A stretch of 64,000 bases of DNA. It comes from Salinicoccus sesuvii (lineage in GTDB: Bacteria; Bacillota; Bacilli; Staphylococcales; Salinicoccaceae). Shown piece after piece: positions 16,653-25,858 of this stretch. Below the pieces are notes generated by a model that was not told the origin of the DNA, ran no database searches, and saw nothing but the letters and a program-made list of their open reading frames with translations. Both the position numbers and the translations under genes were made by a program. Every line of letters starts with the position of its first letter. Positions within the stretch are counted from its first letter, which is position 1. The DNA lies in assembly GCF_042648145.1 (NCBI RefSeq), contig NZ_JBHRWV010000008.1, forward strand, positions 186,001 through 250,000, given 5' to 3'.

Positions 16653-17501
16653 TTTATTTCTAGTAAAGCCAAAACCGATTGTCCCATGCCCCGTGTGTAC
16701 ACCAGCTACTGTTACTAACGGTTCTACCACCAAGTTCAGCTGCGGCATTCTCTCCTCAATCTTTGTTCTCCATTCCTTGGTCAAATCGACATTCCCAGCA
16801 TGGACGATTGCGAGAGTCTTTACTGCTTCTTCCTTGACGTGTTTCTCAAGTCCCGCCAAAACAGCATTAACCATCTTCTTTTTCGTGCGCAGTTTCTCGT
16901 CGATAATTACCTTGCCATCATCAAACTTCAGCTTGAGGTGAATATTCAAGACCGAAGCAAGCATCGACTGGGAGGCAGAAATACGTCCACTCTTCCTAAG
17001 CTGATTGAAGCTTTGTGGCAGTAAATACAGCTGTGCCCGTTCACGCATCGATTTGATATCTTCCACGGATTCTTCAATACTTTTGTCGGAATTTCTTGCC
17101 TCAACTGCTTGCTCAACCATCTGCTTCATAGGATAGCTTCCGATTCTAGAATCGATGACATAGACAGGCTTAGTCAGTCCTTCAGAAGCGCTGAGAGAGC
17201 TTTGGTAAGTGCCTGTCAGCTCGCTTGAGGCATGGACAGCTATAATTGCTTCGTAATCGTCATCCGCTTCCAATGCTTCGTACACTTCCATAAACTCTCC
17301 AATTGGGGGTTGTGAAGTTTTGGCACCTTCTCCACTTTTTTGAAGCATATTGTATATTTCTTCCGTCGTAGCGTCGACACCATCTCTGTAGGAAACACCG
17401 TCAATGATAACAGACATCGGCAGCACCCGGATATCGTGAGCTTCCATGTAAGCCTTATCAATTCCGGATGATGAATCCGTTACTACTGCGATTTTTTTCA
17501 T
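16650..17501 (-). CDS. DegV-family fatty-acid-binding protein (FakB type)
   Basis: 283-aa DegV protein. In Firmicutes these (FakB) present a fatty acid to the kinase FakA for phosphorylation and entry into phospholipid synthesis. The N-terminus KIAVVTDSSSGID holds the conserved TDS motif, and VIDSRIGSYPMKQMV and HTGHGTIGFGF near the C-terminus are typical ligand-pocket and phosphate-site segments. I start at the ATG at 17501 with AAGGAAG 8 bases upstream. FakB1 versus FakB2 cannot be told apart by eye, and no fakA is nearby. It lies 62 bases after cydC and may be co-transcribed with it. Confidence 0.88.
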   Translation of the reverse strand: MKKIAVVTDSSSGIDKAYMEAHDIRVLPMSVIIDGVSYRDGVDATTEEIYNMLQKSGEGAKTSQPPIGEFMEVYEALEADDDYEAIIAVHASSELTGTYQSSLSASEGLTKPVYVIDSRIGSYPMKQMVEQAVEARNSDKSIEESVEDIKSMRERAQLYLLPQSFNQLRKSGRISASQSMLASVLNIHLKLKFDDGKVIIDEKLRTKKKMVNAVLAGLEKHVKEEAVKTLAIVHAGNVDLTKEWRTKIEERMPQLNLVVEPLVTVAGVHTGHGTIGFGFTRNK

Positions 17502-17563
17502 ATCATCGTCTTCCTTCCTGCCACATCTATTTAAGATAGTGTAGCATTTACTGAACTGCATTA

Positions 17564-19180
17564 CTACAGAAAGTCCTTAAAGCGCTGGACAGCTTGATGA
17601 ACCTGTCCGTGACGCTGCATAAGATCTCCATATGTGCCAGACTCTATGATCCTACCTTGCTCCATGTAATGGATATAATCAAATGAATCAAGCCTGCTCA
17701 AGTCGTGCGTGCTGACAATAACTGTCGGTTTCGAGAGTATATAATCCCACATCTTCTGTTTCAGCCGATCATCGAGACGCGCAGTCGGTTCGTCCATAAT
17801 CCACCAACTTTTATCTTCAGCGAGCATACGTATAAACTGCAAGCGCTTCTGTTCCCCACCGGATAACCTCCCAGTGAATTCTATCATGGTGTCAGGCTTG
17901 TAGTATGACATCTCCAATAATTTAAGATCTGATTCGATGGCTGATCGATCTCTTTCGATATGACCGAACATCGTAATATTGTCCATGACAGATGCATTAT
18001 AGAAATCAAGTTGTTGGGGCATGACCGAAACCCGGGCATCAGTGCCATCAGATATTATTTGTCCGCTCTTATCATATAATGTGACCGCTGGATTGTGATC
18101 AATGATCTGATTGATTAGGGTCGTTTTTCCGGAGCCACTGCTACCGATGACTGCATGCTTCTCTCCTTCTTTTATAGACAAAGAGATATCCCTTAGCACA
18201 TCGAGGGAAGCATTAGGATAACGGAAGTTCAAATCATCAACTTCAATGACTGAAATTTTATCAGATTCAACTGGAATGCCCTTGTCTACAATCTCAAGTT
18301 CCAATTCAGAAACTGCTGCTTTGACCGTCTTGTACTGACTTGCAGGATTCATTACAGGCATGATGAGATCAAAGTAGCTAAGTGCAATCAGCATAATCAT
18401 TGGGACCCACAATGGTGTCTCTGCATAAAGCATTACGATAATCAGAACAATGGCTGAGAGCTGAGCGATTTGTCCCAACAGTTGCATCAGAGACTCATTT
18501 AGGACCATTTTATTCTCGTTCTTTCTTATGGATTGAATACCAGGTACAAGTTTCTCGCCTTCAGAATCCAACCTGCCTGTAACAAAAAGATTGGTGTAGT
18601 CATGAATGTAATGATAGAGCTTTGAATAGAGCACATCATCCGTCTGATCACGGAATTCGAGTGTTTTAGACATCCGGTTCTCGAATACTTTTGGAATTCC
18701 ATATAGTAGGATGAAGGCAACAATGGCAGTCATCGCTGCAACTCCGAGACTTACATAAGCCGCAAGTACCATAATCAGTATAGAAATAAGTACAGCGACA
18801 ATATACGGATAGATAATACGTATATAATAGTTTTCTACCTGCTCGAAATACTGATTTAACTTTTGAATGAATTTGACACTATGAGTATCCTGTACGGAAC
18901 CGATTGTACTTTTGAAATAGTTCAGTCTAAGCCGACCAATCAGCTTGAATGTCGCTTCATGCGAAAGCAGTCTTTCAACATATCTAAAAGCCCCTTTCAT
19001 CATACCGAAAAGCTTTATGACTGCGATGATCAGGATGATCACGAAAAATGGGGGGTCAAAGAAACTGAGACTGATCATGTAGCCGCTAAGGCCAAACAGC
19101 GCAATGCCGACCAAACCACCAATCAGGCCTAGCAGTATGCTGTAGAGAATCTGTTTTCTCTCACTTTTCAAATACTCCAT
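17564..19180 (-). CDS. cydC: CydC-like ABC exporter subunit
   Basis: 538-aa fused membrane/ATPase half-transporter. The six-helix domain contains the CydC-type segments GLSGYMISLSF and YVERLLSHEATFKLIGRLR. The ATPase has GSSGSGKT (Walker A), LSGGEQKR (signature) and IMDEPTARLD (Walker B). CydDC exports thiols/haem-linked redox balance factors needed to mature cytochromes, including bd oxidase. The better start is the second of two adjacent ATGs (19180), with AAGGAGG 6 bases upstream; it overlaps the cydD stop by one base. No cydAB is in the window. Confidence 0.82.
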   Translation of the reverse strand: MEYLKSERKQILYSILLGLIGGLVGIALFGLSGYMISLSFFDPPFFVIILIIAVIKLFGMMKGAFRYVERLLSHEATFKLIGRLRLNYFKSTIGSVQDTHSVKFIQKLNQYFEQVENYYIRIIYPYIVAVLISILIMVLAAYVSLGVAAMTAIVAFILLYGIPKVFENRMSKTLEFRDQTDDVLYSKLYHYIHDYTNLFVTGRLDSEGEKLVPGIQSIRKNENKMVLNESLMQLLGQIAQLSAIVLIIVMLYAETPLWVPMIMLIALSYFDLIMPVMNPASQYKTVKAAVSELELEIVDKGIPVESDKISVIEVDDLNFRYPNASLDVLRDISLSIKEGEKHAVIGSSGSGKTTLINQIIDHNPAVTLYDKSGQIISDGTDARVSVMPQQLDFYNASVMDNITMFGHIERDRSAIESDLKLLEMSYYKPDTMIEFTGRLSGGEQKRLQFIRMLAEDKSWWIMDEPTARLDDRLKQKMWDYILSKPTVIVSTHDLSRLDSFDYIHYMEQGRIIESGTYGDLMQRHGQVHQAVQRFKDFL

Positions 19181-20748
19181 CATGCCCCTCCTTTCTGAAG
19201 GACGACTTGTCTATTACTGAAGGTATAATGATGATCGGCAATCTTTAATAGTTTACGACGGTGCACCACTGCAACAATCGCCGCGTCCTCTTTTAATTCA
19301 GCAAGGTAGTCCATAACCATTTCTTCTGTTGTCGCATCCAAAAATTCTGTTGGTTCGTCCATCAGAATGATCTTCGGACGACGTATGAGAACCCTTGCCA
19401 TCTTAAGTCGAACAATTTCACCGCCGGACAATGGGATATTGTGATTGACGATTGGCGCATGAATGCCTTGGTCAAGGTTATTGAGACTCTCCATAAGCCC
19501 AAGTTTTTCAAGTACTGCGAGCACCTTTGCCTCATCATATTCGCCATCGGATACATATTCGTAAATTGTCGTATCGGAGAAATAAACTTCGTCAGAAAGG
19601 AAGCCAATATCCGTATTCGACAGTGCAACACTACCATTTTTTGGACGATGGAGACCGAGTAGCATACGGATGAACGTGCTTTTACCGATACCGGAAGGCC
19701 CGGTGATGGCTGTGAATCCTGTTTTAGGAAGTGTGAGGTCCACACCTTCGAGTAGTAAATCTCCGCCATGACCCATGGAAACCCCTTTGAGCTCAATCGA
19801 ATGGGACGAATCGAAATTTCGATAATCTGCATTATCACCCTCGCTTTCAAGCCACGCCTCGATACGCTGCAAGTTACCTTGGGAGAGCTTACCATTATGG
19901 AATTCAATGCCCAGCACTTTCAGTGCATTGTAGAACTCGGGAGCGAGCAATAGCGTAAAGAAAGCAGCATAGAAAGTGATGTTTTCAAAAATAATAATTT
20001 GCAATCCAACTTCCAGTGCAATCAGACCGATACCGAGAATCGTAATGAACTCGAGCATCAGCGTGGACTGGAATGCGTATTTCAATATATGCATAGTTTC
20101 TCTGACATATTGTTCATTATAATGCTTGAGCCTTGAGAGCACGGTACGCTCCGATCCTGTGTACTGTACCGTGTTTTTACCTCTAATGAGGTTAAGGAAC
20201 AATGTTCCAAGTTCGTCGAACTGAGCGGCCTGTGCTTCTGACTCATCCTTTGTTCGCAGACCTACAAGTACATAATAGAGTGGGACAAAAGGTGCTGTAA
20301 AAATCATGATGAGTGCAGCATTCCTGTGAATGAAAAACATCGCTATAATGATAATGGTAATTTTGACTGTGGTCTGGATGACAGTCGGAATGAACACCTT
20401 CTCAAATGGCCTATACTTTTCCAGATGGACAAAGATTGCATTGAGCATAGATTCTGAATGCTTCCGTGTCTGATCGTCAATTTTAGCGACCACTCTTCGC
20501 GTTAGATTCTCGATTCGCTCGTTCGCCACCTTCGCACCTACTATTCTATAGGCAAAAGTCAGGAGAGCGTACAGTAGGAAAAACACCCCGATCCATACAA
20601 GACCCGAAGCCGCGGGTGCTTCCCCGGCAATCACAATATCATCAAGCAGTACAGAAAGATAATGTCCGAACACTATGAATGCGAGCACACCGAATGCAGA
20701 CATTACGCTGTACAGAAGGATAAACTTTTTTGGCATATTCAGCTTCAT
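19180..20748 (-). CDS. cydD: CydD-like ABC exporter subunit
   Basis: 522-aa partner half-transporter: membrane domain of about six helices (residues 10-290), then an ATPase with GPSGIGKS, LSGGEIVRLKMARVL and ILMDEPTEFLD. The CydD assignment rests on the pairing with a CydC-like protein and overall layout. AAGGAAAAG precedes the ATG at 20748. The gene starts only 23 bases below the moaA terminator hairpin, with no room for a promoter in between, so it is either read through from the molybdopterin operon or driven from within moaA. Confidence 0.8.
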   Translation of the reverse strand: MKLNMPKKFILLYSVMSAFGVLAFIVFGHYLSVLLDDIVIAGEAPAASGLVWIGVFFLLYALLTFAYRIVGAKVANERIENLTRRVVAKIDDQTRKHSESMLNAIFVHLEKYRPFEKVFIPTVIQTTVKITIIIIAMFFIHRNAALIMIFTAPFVPLYYVLVGLRTKDESEAQAAQFDELGTLFLNLIRGKNTVQYTGSERTVLSRLKHYNEQYVRETMHILKYAFQSTLMLEFITILGIGLIALEVGLQIIIFENITFYAAFFTLLLAPEFYNALKVLGIEFHNGKLSQGNLQRIEAWLESEGDNADYRNFDSSHSIELKGVSMGHGGDLLLEGVDLTLPKTGFTAITGPSGIGKSTFIRMLLGLHRPKNGSVALSNTDIGFLSDEVYFSDTTIYEYVSDGEYDEAKVLAVLEKLGLMESLNNLDQGIHAPIVNHNIPLSGGEIVRLKMARVLIRRPKIILMDEPTEFLDATTEEMVMDYLAELKEDAAIVAVVHRRKLLKIADHHYTFSNRQVVLQKGGA

Positions 20749-20765
20749 ATCTTTTCCTTTCCAGC

Positions 20766-20797
20766 AATAAAAAACGTGAAGATGATCTTCACGTTTT
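20766..20797 (-). terminator. Hairpin terminator between moaA and cydD
   Basis: Stem AAAACGTGAAGA/TCTTCACGTTTT with a three-base loop and TTTTTTATT following on the minus strand. It lies just after the moaA stop and only 18-23 bases before the cydD start, so it may act as a partial terminator. Confidence 0.8.
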
Positions 20798-20798
20798 C

Positions 20799-21824
20799 CT
20801 AGCCTCCGATATAACTCATATTAATCTTGTTCCGCTTGCGCCGGTTCTCGGATGTGATTTCTGTCCTGAGATCGGAGTAGCGGTCGTCCCGTCTATTCCA
20901 GACACCCGTCAACACCTCAGTCAGTTCCTCATCAGAGATGCCTTCCCTGATTAGCTGTCTGACATCAAAGCCATCTACAGCAAATAGGCAGCCATAGAAC
21001 TTGCCATCAGATGATAGTCTCGCTCGGGTACAGGTGGAACAGAAACTTTCGGAAACACTCGTGATAAACCCGAGGTAAGACTCTGCATCTTTATGGCGGT
21101 ATACTTTCGCGACCTCGCCGTAATAGGCAGGGTCAAGGGGTTCAATATCGAATTCTTCTTCAAGCATCGACACGATCTGTTTCTTCGTAATGACTTTATC
21201 AAAGTTCCAACCATTATCATTACCCACATCCATGAACTCTATAAACCTTAATGTTACTGGTAAGTTTTTGAAAAAGCGCGCCATGGGCAGAACTTCGTGG
21301 TCGTTGAGACCTTTTTTAACAACCATGTTAATCTTGATTTCAAAACCAAGGGATAGGGCATATTTAATCTGCTCGATAATTTTTGATGTACCAATGCCCC
21401 GATCGTTGATCTGGCCGAACAATTCATCATCCATAGCATCCAGACTGATGTTGAGTCGTCTTAATCCAGCCTCATACAACTTTTTACCATGTTTTTTCAG
21501 GAGAAGTCCGTTTGTCGTCATACCGATATCTTCTATGCCTTCTATACTGTAGAGCTTGTAAATAAGTTCATCCAGATCTCGTCTAAGCAATGGCTCTCCG
21601 CCTGTAATCCTTAACTTTTTGACACCAAGTGATGCATATATTTTGGCAATTCGCTCTATTTCTTCAAAAGACAGCAGCTGCTCGCGTTTCATGAATTCGA
21701 AGTCGTTACCGAATATTTCCTTTGGCATGCAGTAGGTACACCTGAAATTACAACGGTCAGTTACGGATATTCTCAAATCTCTGATCGGTCGTCCAAATTT
21801 ATCTGTAATGCTCTCCACTTTCAT
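20799..21824 (-). CDS. moaA: MoaA, GTP 3',8-cyclase (radical SAM)
   Basis: First enzyme of molybdopterin synthesis, converting GTP to 3',8-cyclo-GTP with two [4Fe-4S] clusters. The SAM cluster motif CNFRCTYC is at about residues 27-34, and the second cluster is CSTCTRARLSSDGKFYGC near residue 265. The C-terminus ends in GG (YIGG), as MoaA needs. 341 aa is normal. GAGGGGG is almost adjacent to the ATG at 21824, so the GTG two codons later (21818), at ideal spacing, may be the true start. It overlaps mobA by about 26 bases. Confidence 0.96.
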   Translation of the reverse strand: MKVESITDKFGRPIRDLRISVTDRCNFRCTYCMPKEIFGNDFEFMKREQLLSFEEIERIAKIYASLGVKKLRITGGEPLLRRDLDELIYKLYSIEGIEDIGMTTNGLLLKKHGKKLYEAGLRRLNISLDAMDDELFGQINDRGIGTSKIIEQIKYALSLGFEIKINMVVKKGLNDHEVLPMARFFKNLPVTLRFIEFMDVGNDNGWNFDKVITKKQIVSMLEEEFDIEPLDPAYYGEVAKVYRHKDAESYLGFITSVSESFCSTCTRARLSSDGKFYGCLFAVDGFDVRQLIREGISDEELTEVLTGVWNRRDDRYSDLRTEITSENRRKRNKINMSYIGG

Positions 21825-22407
21825 ACCCCCTCAAGCGGATGTCGGTCTTTCTATTGATATTCGTGAATATTTTTTCATCGATATCGTAAAACGCTGCATC
21901 CACTTCAATCGTCTGCCTTTCTTCGAATAGCCCACGCATGCTTAGTCTACCTCTGTCTATCAGATGTCTCAGAGTGTCCGATAAACCTGATCCCTGATAA
22001 ATACCAATTAGCGGATGCAGACGATCTTGTGCTTTGGTGACAATCAGGGCGTCTGGATAAGCGGCGGCCCTGCTACCGAGAATACGCAACCATTCCGGTG
22101 AGACATGGGGCGTATCGCACGATACGACAAGTAGGCAATCTTCTGGAAAAGCACGCGATACTTCATGAAGGCCACCGAGAGGACCACAATCCTGAAAGTT
22201 ACCATCAACGATAGTATCCATATCTTCAAAGCACTCGGCAAGACGCTGATTAGTGCTGATAATTACCTCATCGACTACACCAGATGTCCAAATTGTATCG
22301 ACTACGTGGCGATACATAGGTTTGCCTTCAAGTTTAAAAAATGCTTTATCCTCCCCAAAACGTGTTGAATTACCGCCAGCCAGCACGACACCGATTGTTT
22401 TTTTCAT
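21799..22407 (-). CDS. mobA: MobA, molybdenum cofactor guanylyltransferase
   Basis: 202 aa. Transfers GMP to molybdopterin to form the guanine dinucleotide cofactor used by NarG. The nucleotide-binding start GVVLAGGNSTRFGEDKA and K(L)EGKPM motif are classic, and DCGPLGGLHEV and VVSCDTPHV supply the GTP/Mg contacts. The ATG overlaps the moaD stop (ATGA), so translation is coupled. Part of the moeA-mobB-moaE-moaD-mobA-moaA operon. Confidence 0.94.
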   Translation of the reverse strand: MKKTIGVVLAGGNSTRFGEDKAFFKLEGKPMYRHVVDTIWTSGVVDEVIISTNQRLAECFEDMDTIVDGNFQDCGPLGGLHEVSRAFPEDCLLVVSCDTPHVSPEWLRILGSRAAAYPDALIVTKAQDRLHPLIGIYQGSGLSDTLRHLIDRGRLSMRGLFEERQTIEVDAAFYDIDEKIFTNINRKTDIRLRGYESGEHYR

Positions 22408-22637
22408 CCACCGCTCACTGGTGGGATCAAGGCAACCTCATCATGTTCATTTATATTATGCTCGTCCTTAACAAATGCTTCGTTGCACGCGACTTGAAAC
22501 ACCTCTCCGTCAAGTGAAGGGTACTGCGCGTATATTCTTTTCTTCAGGTCTCCGGCAGTCAGGGATGCTGGTGTATCTATGAGAATACGCCCTTGACCGG
22601 CCATTTCCTTCAAACCTGCAAACAACATCACTTCCAT
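22404..22637 (-). CDS. moaD: MoaD, molybdopterin synthase sulfur carrier
   Basis: 77-aa ubiquitin-like protein whose C-terminal Gly-Gly (ALIPPVSGG) carries the thiocarboxylate used by MoaE. I start at the ATG at 22637 (MEVMLFAGLKEMAG) with GGAGGAG 6-8 bases upstream; the longer open frame before it lies inside moaE in another frame. It begins one base after the moaE stop. MoeB encoded at 25.9 kb should activate its C-terminus. Confidence 0.94.
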   Translation of the reverse strand: MEVMLFAGLKEMAGQGRILIDTPASLTAGDLKKRIYAQYPSLDGEVFQVACNEAFVKDEHNINEHDEVALIPPVSGG

Positions 22638-22638
22638 A

Positions 22639-23082
22639 TTATTTCTCCTCCAGGTCTGGGTGATACTGGCGCTGGTCACCCATCCATTCTGCGCCATCTT
22701 CCCATATTTCCTTCTTCCAGATTGGCACAATCTCCTTGATTCTCTCAATAGCATATTCATTCGCCTGATAACTGTCTTTTCTATGCGGCGCGCTCGTAAC
22801 GATAACAACCGCGATATCGGAAATCTCAAGCTTTCCTATACGGTGGGCGATAGTCGTTTCGACACCCGGCCAACGTTCATTGATCTCGGCACCAATCTGT
22901 GCCAATTTTCGTTCTGCCATCGGTACGTATGCCTCGTACTCCAAATGGACTGTGCGCGTGCCTTTTGTCCATTCCCTTACATGTCCGGTAAACATGCACA
23001 CGGCACCCTGCTTCTCATTTATGACAAATTCATGATATTGATGGATATCTATCGGATCTTCTACTATTTCAAATTGTTTCAT
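22639..23082 (-). CDS. moaE: MoaE, molybdopterin synthase catalytic subunit
   Basis: 147 aa. Inserts the dithiolene sulfurs from MoaD into precursor Z. Family motifs: GAVCMFTGHVREWTKG, LEYEAYVPMAERKL, HRIGKLEISDIAVVI, APHRKDSYQA and PIWKKEIWEDG (active-site lysines). I start at MKQFEIVEDP (23082), as in staphylococcal MoaE, with GGAG 8 bases upstream; an ATG one codon earlier is equally placed. It overlaps mobB by 14 bases. Confidence 0.95.
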   Translation of the reverse strand: MKQFEIVEDPIDIHQYHEFVINEKQGAVCMFTGHVREWTKGTRTVHLEYEAYVPMAERKLAQIGAEINERWPGVETTIAHRIGKLEISDIAVVIVTSAPHRKDSYQANEYAIERIKEIVPIWKKEIWEDGAEWMGDQRQYHPDLEEK

Positions 23083-23536
23083 CATCAGAACTCCATTCAT
23101 CAAACCATTCAATAATCTTATTCTCATCATACCGCATATCTGCATATATTAAAACATTCACAAACTTCATTCCACCGACATTTGTGTGTCCATTTGTCAC
23201 TGAATGTGTCAGTACAATCTTGGGATATGTTTCATGCTTGTACCCTTCTATCAGTAGTACGTCAACCGTTCCTTCAAATTGCTTGATTTGTTCCTCGAGA
23301 TTCGGAGCATCATTATCAATGCGCATACTCATATTTGGCGTGTTGAGAAGTGTCACATCTGCCCCACTTGCGGCAAATTTGCTGGTATCACTATCTCTTG
23401 CGATAATACCACCGTCAAGGTGATGATGCTTGATGACAGCGACTTTCAGTCCTCTCACCTTGAGCAATCCAATCATCTTATCAATAAGCGTTGTTTTTCC
23501 AGTATTTTTGAACCCGACGACTTGAAGAACTTTCAT
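23069..23536 (-). CDS. mobB: MobB, GTP-binding partner of MobA
   Basis: 155-aa P-loop protein: VVGFKNTGKTTLIDKMI at residues 6-22, then the typical VAVIKHHHLD segment and a DVLLIEGYK Walker-B-like strand. MobB helps MobA in guanine dinucleotide formation but is not essential in known systems. The ATG overlaps the moeA stop by four bases. Confidence 0.92.
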   Translation of the reverse strand: MKVLQVVGFKNTGKTTLIDKMIGLLKVRGLKVAVIKHHHLDGGIIARDSDTSKFAASGADVTLLNTPNMSMRIDNDAPNLEEQIKQFEGTVDVLLIEGYKHETYPKIVLTHSVTNGHTNVGGMKFVNVLIYADMRYDENKIIEWFDEWSSDDETI

Positions 23537-24789
23537 ATGTCGAAATGATCGATGCCACTTGTCATATCTGTCATCATCACTTTGATGGCATCGCCTTTTT
23601 CATATCCCCGCGTACCACCTGGCAATACAATGATACCGTTGCTTTTAGCAATTGAAGTGACAGCATTTGACTTGTTGAAGCCGGCAGGGCTAGCATAAAT
23701 CAAACCTTCTCGGTAGTCGATTTCAGCACGGATGAAACGTGTGAAAGGATTTGCTTTTTTGAAGTCCCCATCGAGCACTGCGTCGAGTACCGGTGCAAAA
23801 ATACGATCGTGACCCATCATTTTAAGAAGTGCCGGACGTGCGAATAGTTCAAAACCTGTGTAACATGCCGAGGGATTGCCACTCAGACCAAACATCGGTT
23901 TTGACCCGAGCATGCTGACGGTTGTGACACTGCCAGGCCGCATACCGACTTTATTGAAAAGTTCTTTGGCACCTAGCGACTCATAAAGCTTCGGCAAGTG
24001 GTCATAATCTCCGACTGACACACCACCTGTGGTGATGACTGCATCCACTTCATTGAGCATCTGCTTTACTCTTTGAAGCAATGTATCGAAATCGTCCGCT
24101 TCCAACGCGTACATACGAGCCTCGATGTTCATACGCTGCAGCTGGCTCCTTACCATCGGGCCGTTTGAATTCCGGATTTTCCCCGCTTCAAGCGGTACAT
24201 CGATATCCACTAATTCACTGCCGGTCGCAAGAATTCCGACCACGGGCTGCTTTCGGACTTCTATTTCTTTATAGCCAAATGTCGCAAGTGCTGCGACGGT
24301 ACCTGGGTTGATGAGAGTGCCAGCAGGAACTATAACATCCCCGCTCCTACATTCCTCACCTTGTCTCGCGATATTTTCTCCCGATGTAAAGGGCTTCCTT
24401 ATTGAAAATGAGCGTTCATCCTGCCTTGTCTGTTCAAACATCACCACAGCATCGGCACTCTCTGGTATAGAGGCACCGGTCATAATGCGGAAAGCCTCAC
24501 CTTCGCTCAATTCGTAGCGACTTGTAGCACCAGCCGGCACTTCTGCTACGACTTCAAATGAGACTCTGTTTTCGCCGGAAGCACCTTCGCTGTCTTTGGC
24601 ACGAATGGCGAATCCGTCCATTGCCGACTTGTTAAATCTCGGTACATCCATGGATGCTTCTAGATCTCGTGCAAGTATGCGCCCATAGCTTTCCGTATAA
24701 GGAATTGTTTCTACTGGAAGCTTTGACAGGCCGGAGATCACTCGACGGACCGCTTCCGAAACGGCAATCGGGGTACGATTCAAATTCAT
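23533..24789 (-). CDS. moeA: MoeA, molybdopterin molybdenumtransferase
   Basis: 418 aa. Inserts molybdate into adenylylated molybdopterin. Hallmarks: PRFNKSAMDGFAIRA near residue 50, ATGSELVD near 185, TTGGVSVGDYDHLP near 255, and FGLSGNPSACYTGFE near 305. It is the first gene of the six-gene Moco operon and diverges from moaC across 62 bases. I see only a weak ribosome-binding site (GAAAG), but no better start is available. Confidence 0.95.
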   Translation of the reverse strand: MNLNRTPIAVSEAVRRVISGLSKLPVETIPYTESYGRILARDLEASMDVPRFNKSAMDGFAIRAKDSEGASGENRVSFEVVAEVPAGATSRYELSEGEAFRIMTGASIPESADAVVMFEQTRQDERSFSIRKPFTSGENIARQGEECRSGDVIVPAGTLINPGTVAALATFGYKEIEVRKQPVVGILATGSELVDIDVPLEAGKIRNSNGPMVRSQLQRMNIEARMYALEADDFDTLLQRVKQMLNEVDAVITTGGVSVGDYDHLPKLYESLGAKELFNKVGMRPGSVTTVSMLGSKPMFGLSGNPSACYTGFELFARPALLKMMGHDRIFAPVLDAVLDGDFKKANPFTRFIRAEIDYREGLIYASPAGFNKSNAVTSIAKSNGIIVLPGGTRGYEKGDAIKVMMTDMTSGIDHFDI

Positions 24790-24817
24790 ATCATCACTAC
24801 TTTCGATTTGCAGATTC

Positions 24818-24826
24818 TGTTATACT
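24818..24826 (+). promoter_or_regulatory. Extended -10 promoter element for moaC
   Basis: TGTTATACT (TG-N-TATACT), 25 bases upstream of the moaC ATG, within the 62-base gap to divergent moeA. No clear -35. Confidence 0.55.
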
Positions 24827-24851
24827 CATTGTACTAGAAAGGAAGTTGAAA

Positions 24852-25334
24852 ATGTCTGAATTCACTCATTTCAATCAGGAAGGCAGAGCACGTATGGTGG
24901 ATGTTTCCGACAAGGAAGTAACAACCAGAACTGCTGTAGCCAAAAGCGTACTTGGTGTTTCTGAAGCAATCCATCAAGCCATTATTGGAGGTACAGTCAA
25001 AAAGGGGGATGTACTTTCAGTTGCTCAAGTTGCCGGCATCATGGCAGCCAAGAACACCCATCAGATCATCCCGATGTGCCATCCACTCCCTCTTTCCGGT
25101 GTCGATATCTCATTTGAATGGATTCATAAGAAAGAGTGGTTCCTATGTATCGAAGCCACTGTAAAGACAACCGGTCGTACGGGAGTCGAAATGGAGGCTT
25201 TGACTGCAGCAAGCGCCGTAGCACTCACCATCTACGATATGTGCAAGGCAATCGACAAGGGCATGGTTATCCATGAAACCGCACTTGTATCAAAAACAGG
25301 TGGCAAATCTGGAGATTACCATATAGACAAGTAG
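24852..25334 (+). CDS. moaC: MoaC, cyclic pyranopterin monophosphate synthase
   Basis: 160 aa. Converts the MoaA product to precursor Z. Signature segments: MVDVSDKEVTTRTAVA, KKGDVLSVAQVAGIMAAKNT, IPMCHPLPLSGVDI (active-site C-H-P) and TGVEMEALTAASAVALTIYDMCK. The start is the ATG at 24852 with AAAGGAAG 6 bases upstream. It is transcribed alone, opposite to every other Moco gene in the window. Confidence 0.96.
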   Translation: MSEFTHFNQEGRARMVDVSDKEVTTRTAVAKSVLGVSEAIHQAIIGGTVKKGDVLSVAQVAGIMAAKNTHQIIPMCHPLPLSGVDISFEWIHKKEWFLCIEATVKTTGRTGVEMEALTAASAVALTIYDMCKAIDKGMVIHETALVSKTGGKSGDYHIDK

Positions 25335-25362
25335 AGCGTGCCTTGAGGCACGCTCTACTTGT
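25327..25362. terminator. Hairpin between moaC and moaB
   Basis: Perfect 16-bp stem (ACAAGTAGAGCGTGCC and complement) with loop TTGA between convergent genes. The T-runs are poor on both sides, so termination may be incomplete. Confidence 0.65.
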
Positions 25363-25849
25363 TCAATTCGTGGACGAAGTGATTGAGCTCAGGTTTAATC
25401 AGCCGCTCCATGCCAAGTCTTACTGCACCGGTCGAACCCGGCAGCGCAAAGATGACTGTCTGACCGATGGTACCTGCAACAGCACGCGACAACATGCTAC
25501 GCGAGCCGATATCTTCGGTGTAGCTGAGCATTCTGAACAGTTCGCCGAACCCCTCAATCTCCTTATCGAACAGCGGTCGCAACGCCTCAATCGTTACATC
25601 ACGATAAGCGATGCCAGTGCCTCCTGTTGTAATGATGGCATCTACGCCGCAACGTAACTGATGCCTTACAGCTTCTGATATTGCCGCAGCATCATCTTTT
25701 ACGATGCGATAGTCATCAATAACCGTATTGAGTGACATCAGTTGATCAATGACTAGGCGTCCCCCTTTGTCCGTTTCCTCATTACGTGTATCACTGATAG
25801 TGATGACCCCTACTCCTATATCCCGATCGATCCGTCCCACAATACTCAT
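25355..25849 (-). CDS. moaB: MoaB, molybdopterin adenylyltransferase-type protein
   Basis: 164 aa, MoaB/Mog fold: GVITISDTRNEETDKGG near residue 13, IITTGGTGIAYRDVTIEAL near 73 and FALPGSTGAVRLGME near 133. It probably adenylylates molybdopterin before MoeA acts. It lies 9 bases after moeB and ends the narT-moeB-moaB set. Confidence 0.93.
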   Translation of the reverse strand: MSIVGRIDRDIGVGVITISDTRNEETDKGGRLVIDQLMSLNTVIDDYRIVKDDAAAISEAVRHQLRCGVDAIITTGGTGIAYRDVTIEALRPLFDKEIEGFGELFRMLSYTEDIGSRSMLSRAVAGTIGQTVIFALPGSTGAVRLGMERLIKPELNHFVHELNK

Positions 25850-25858
25850 GACAGCCTC

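Noticed and set aside
17564..20748. Cytochrome bd oxidase locus
   Set aside because: Only the CydDC-like exporter is present; no cydA or cydB frame exists in the window.
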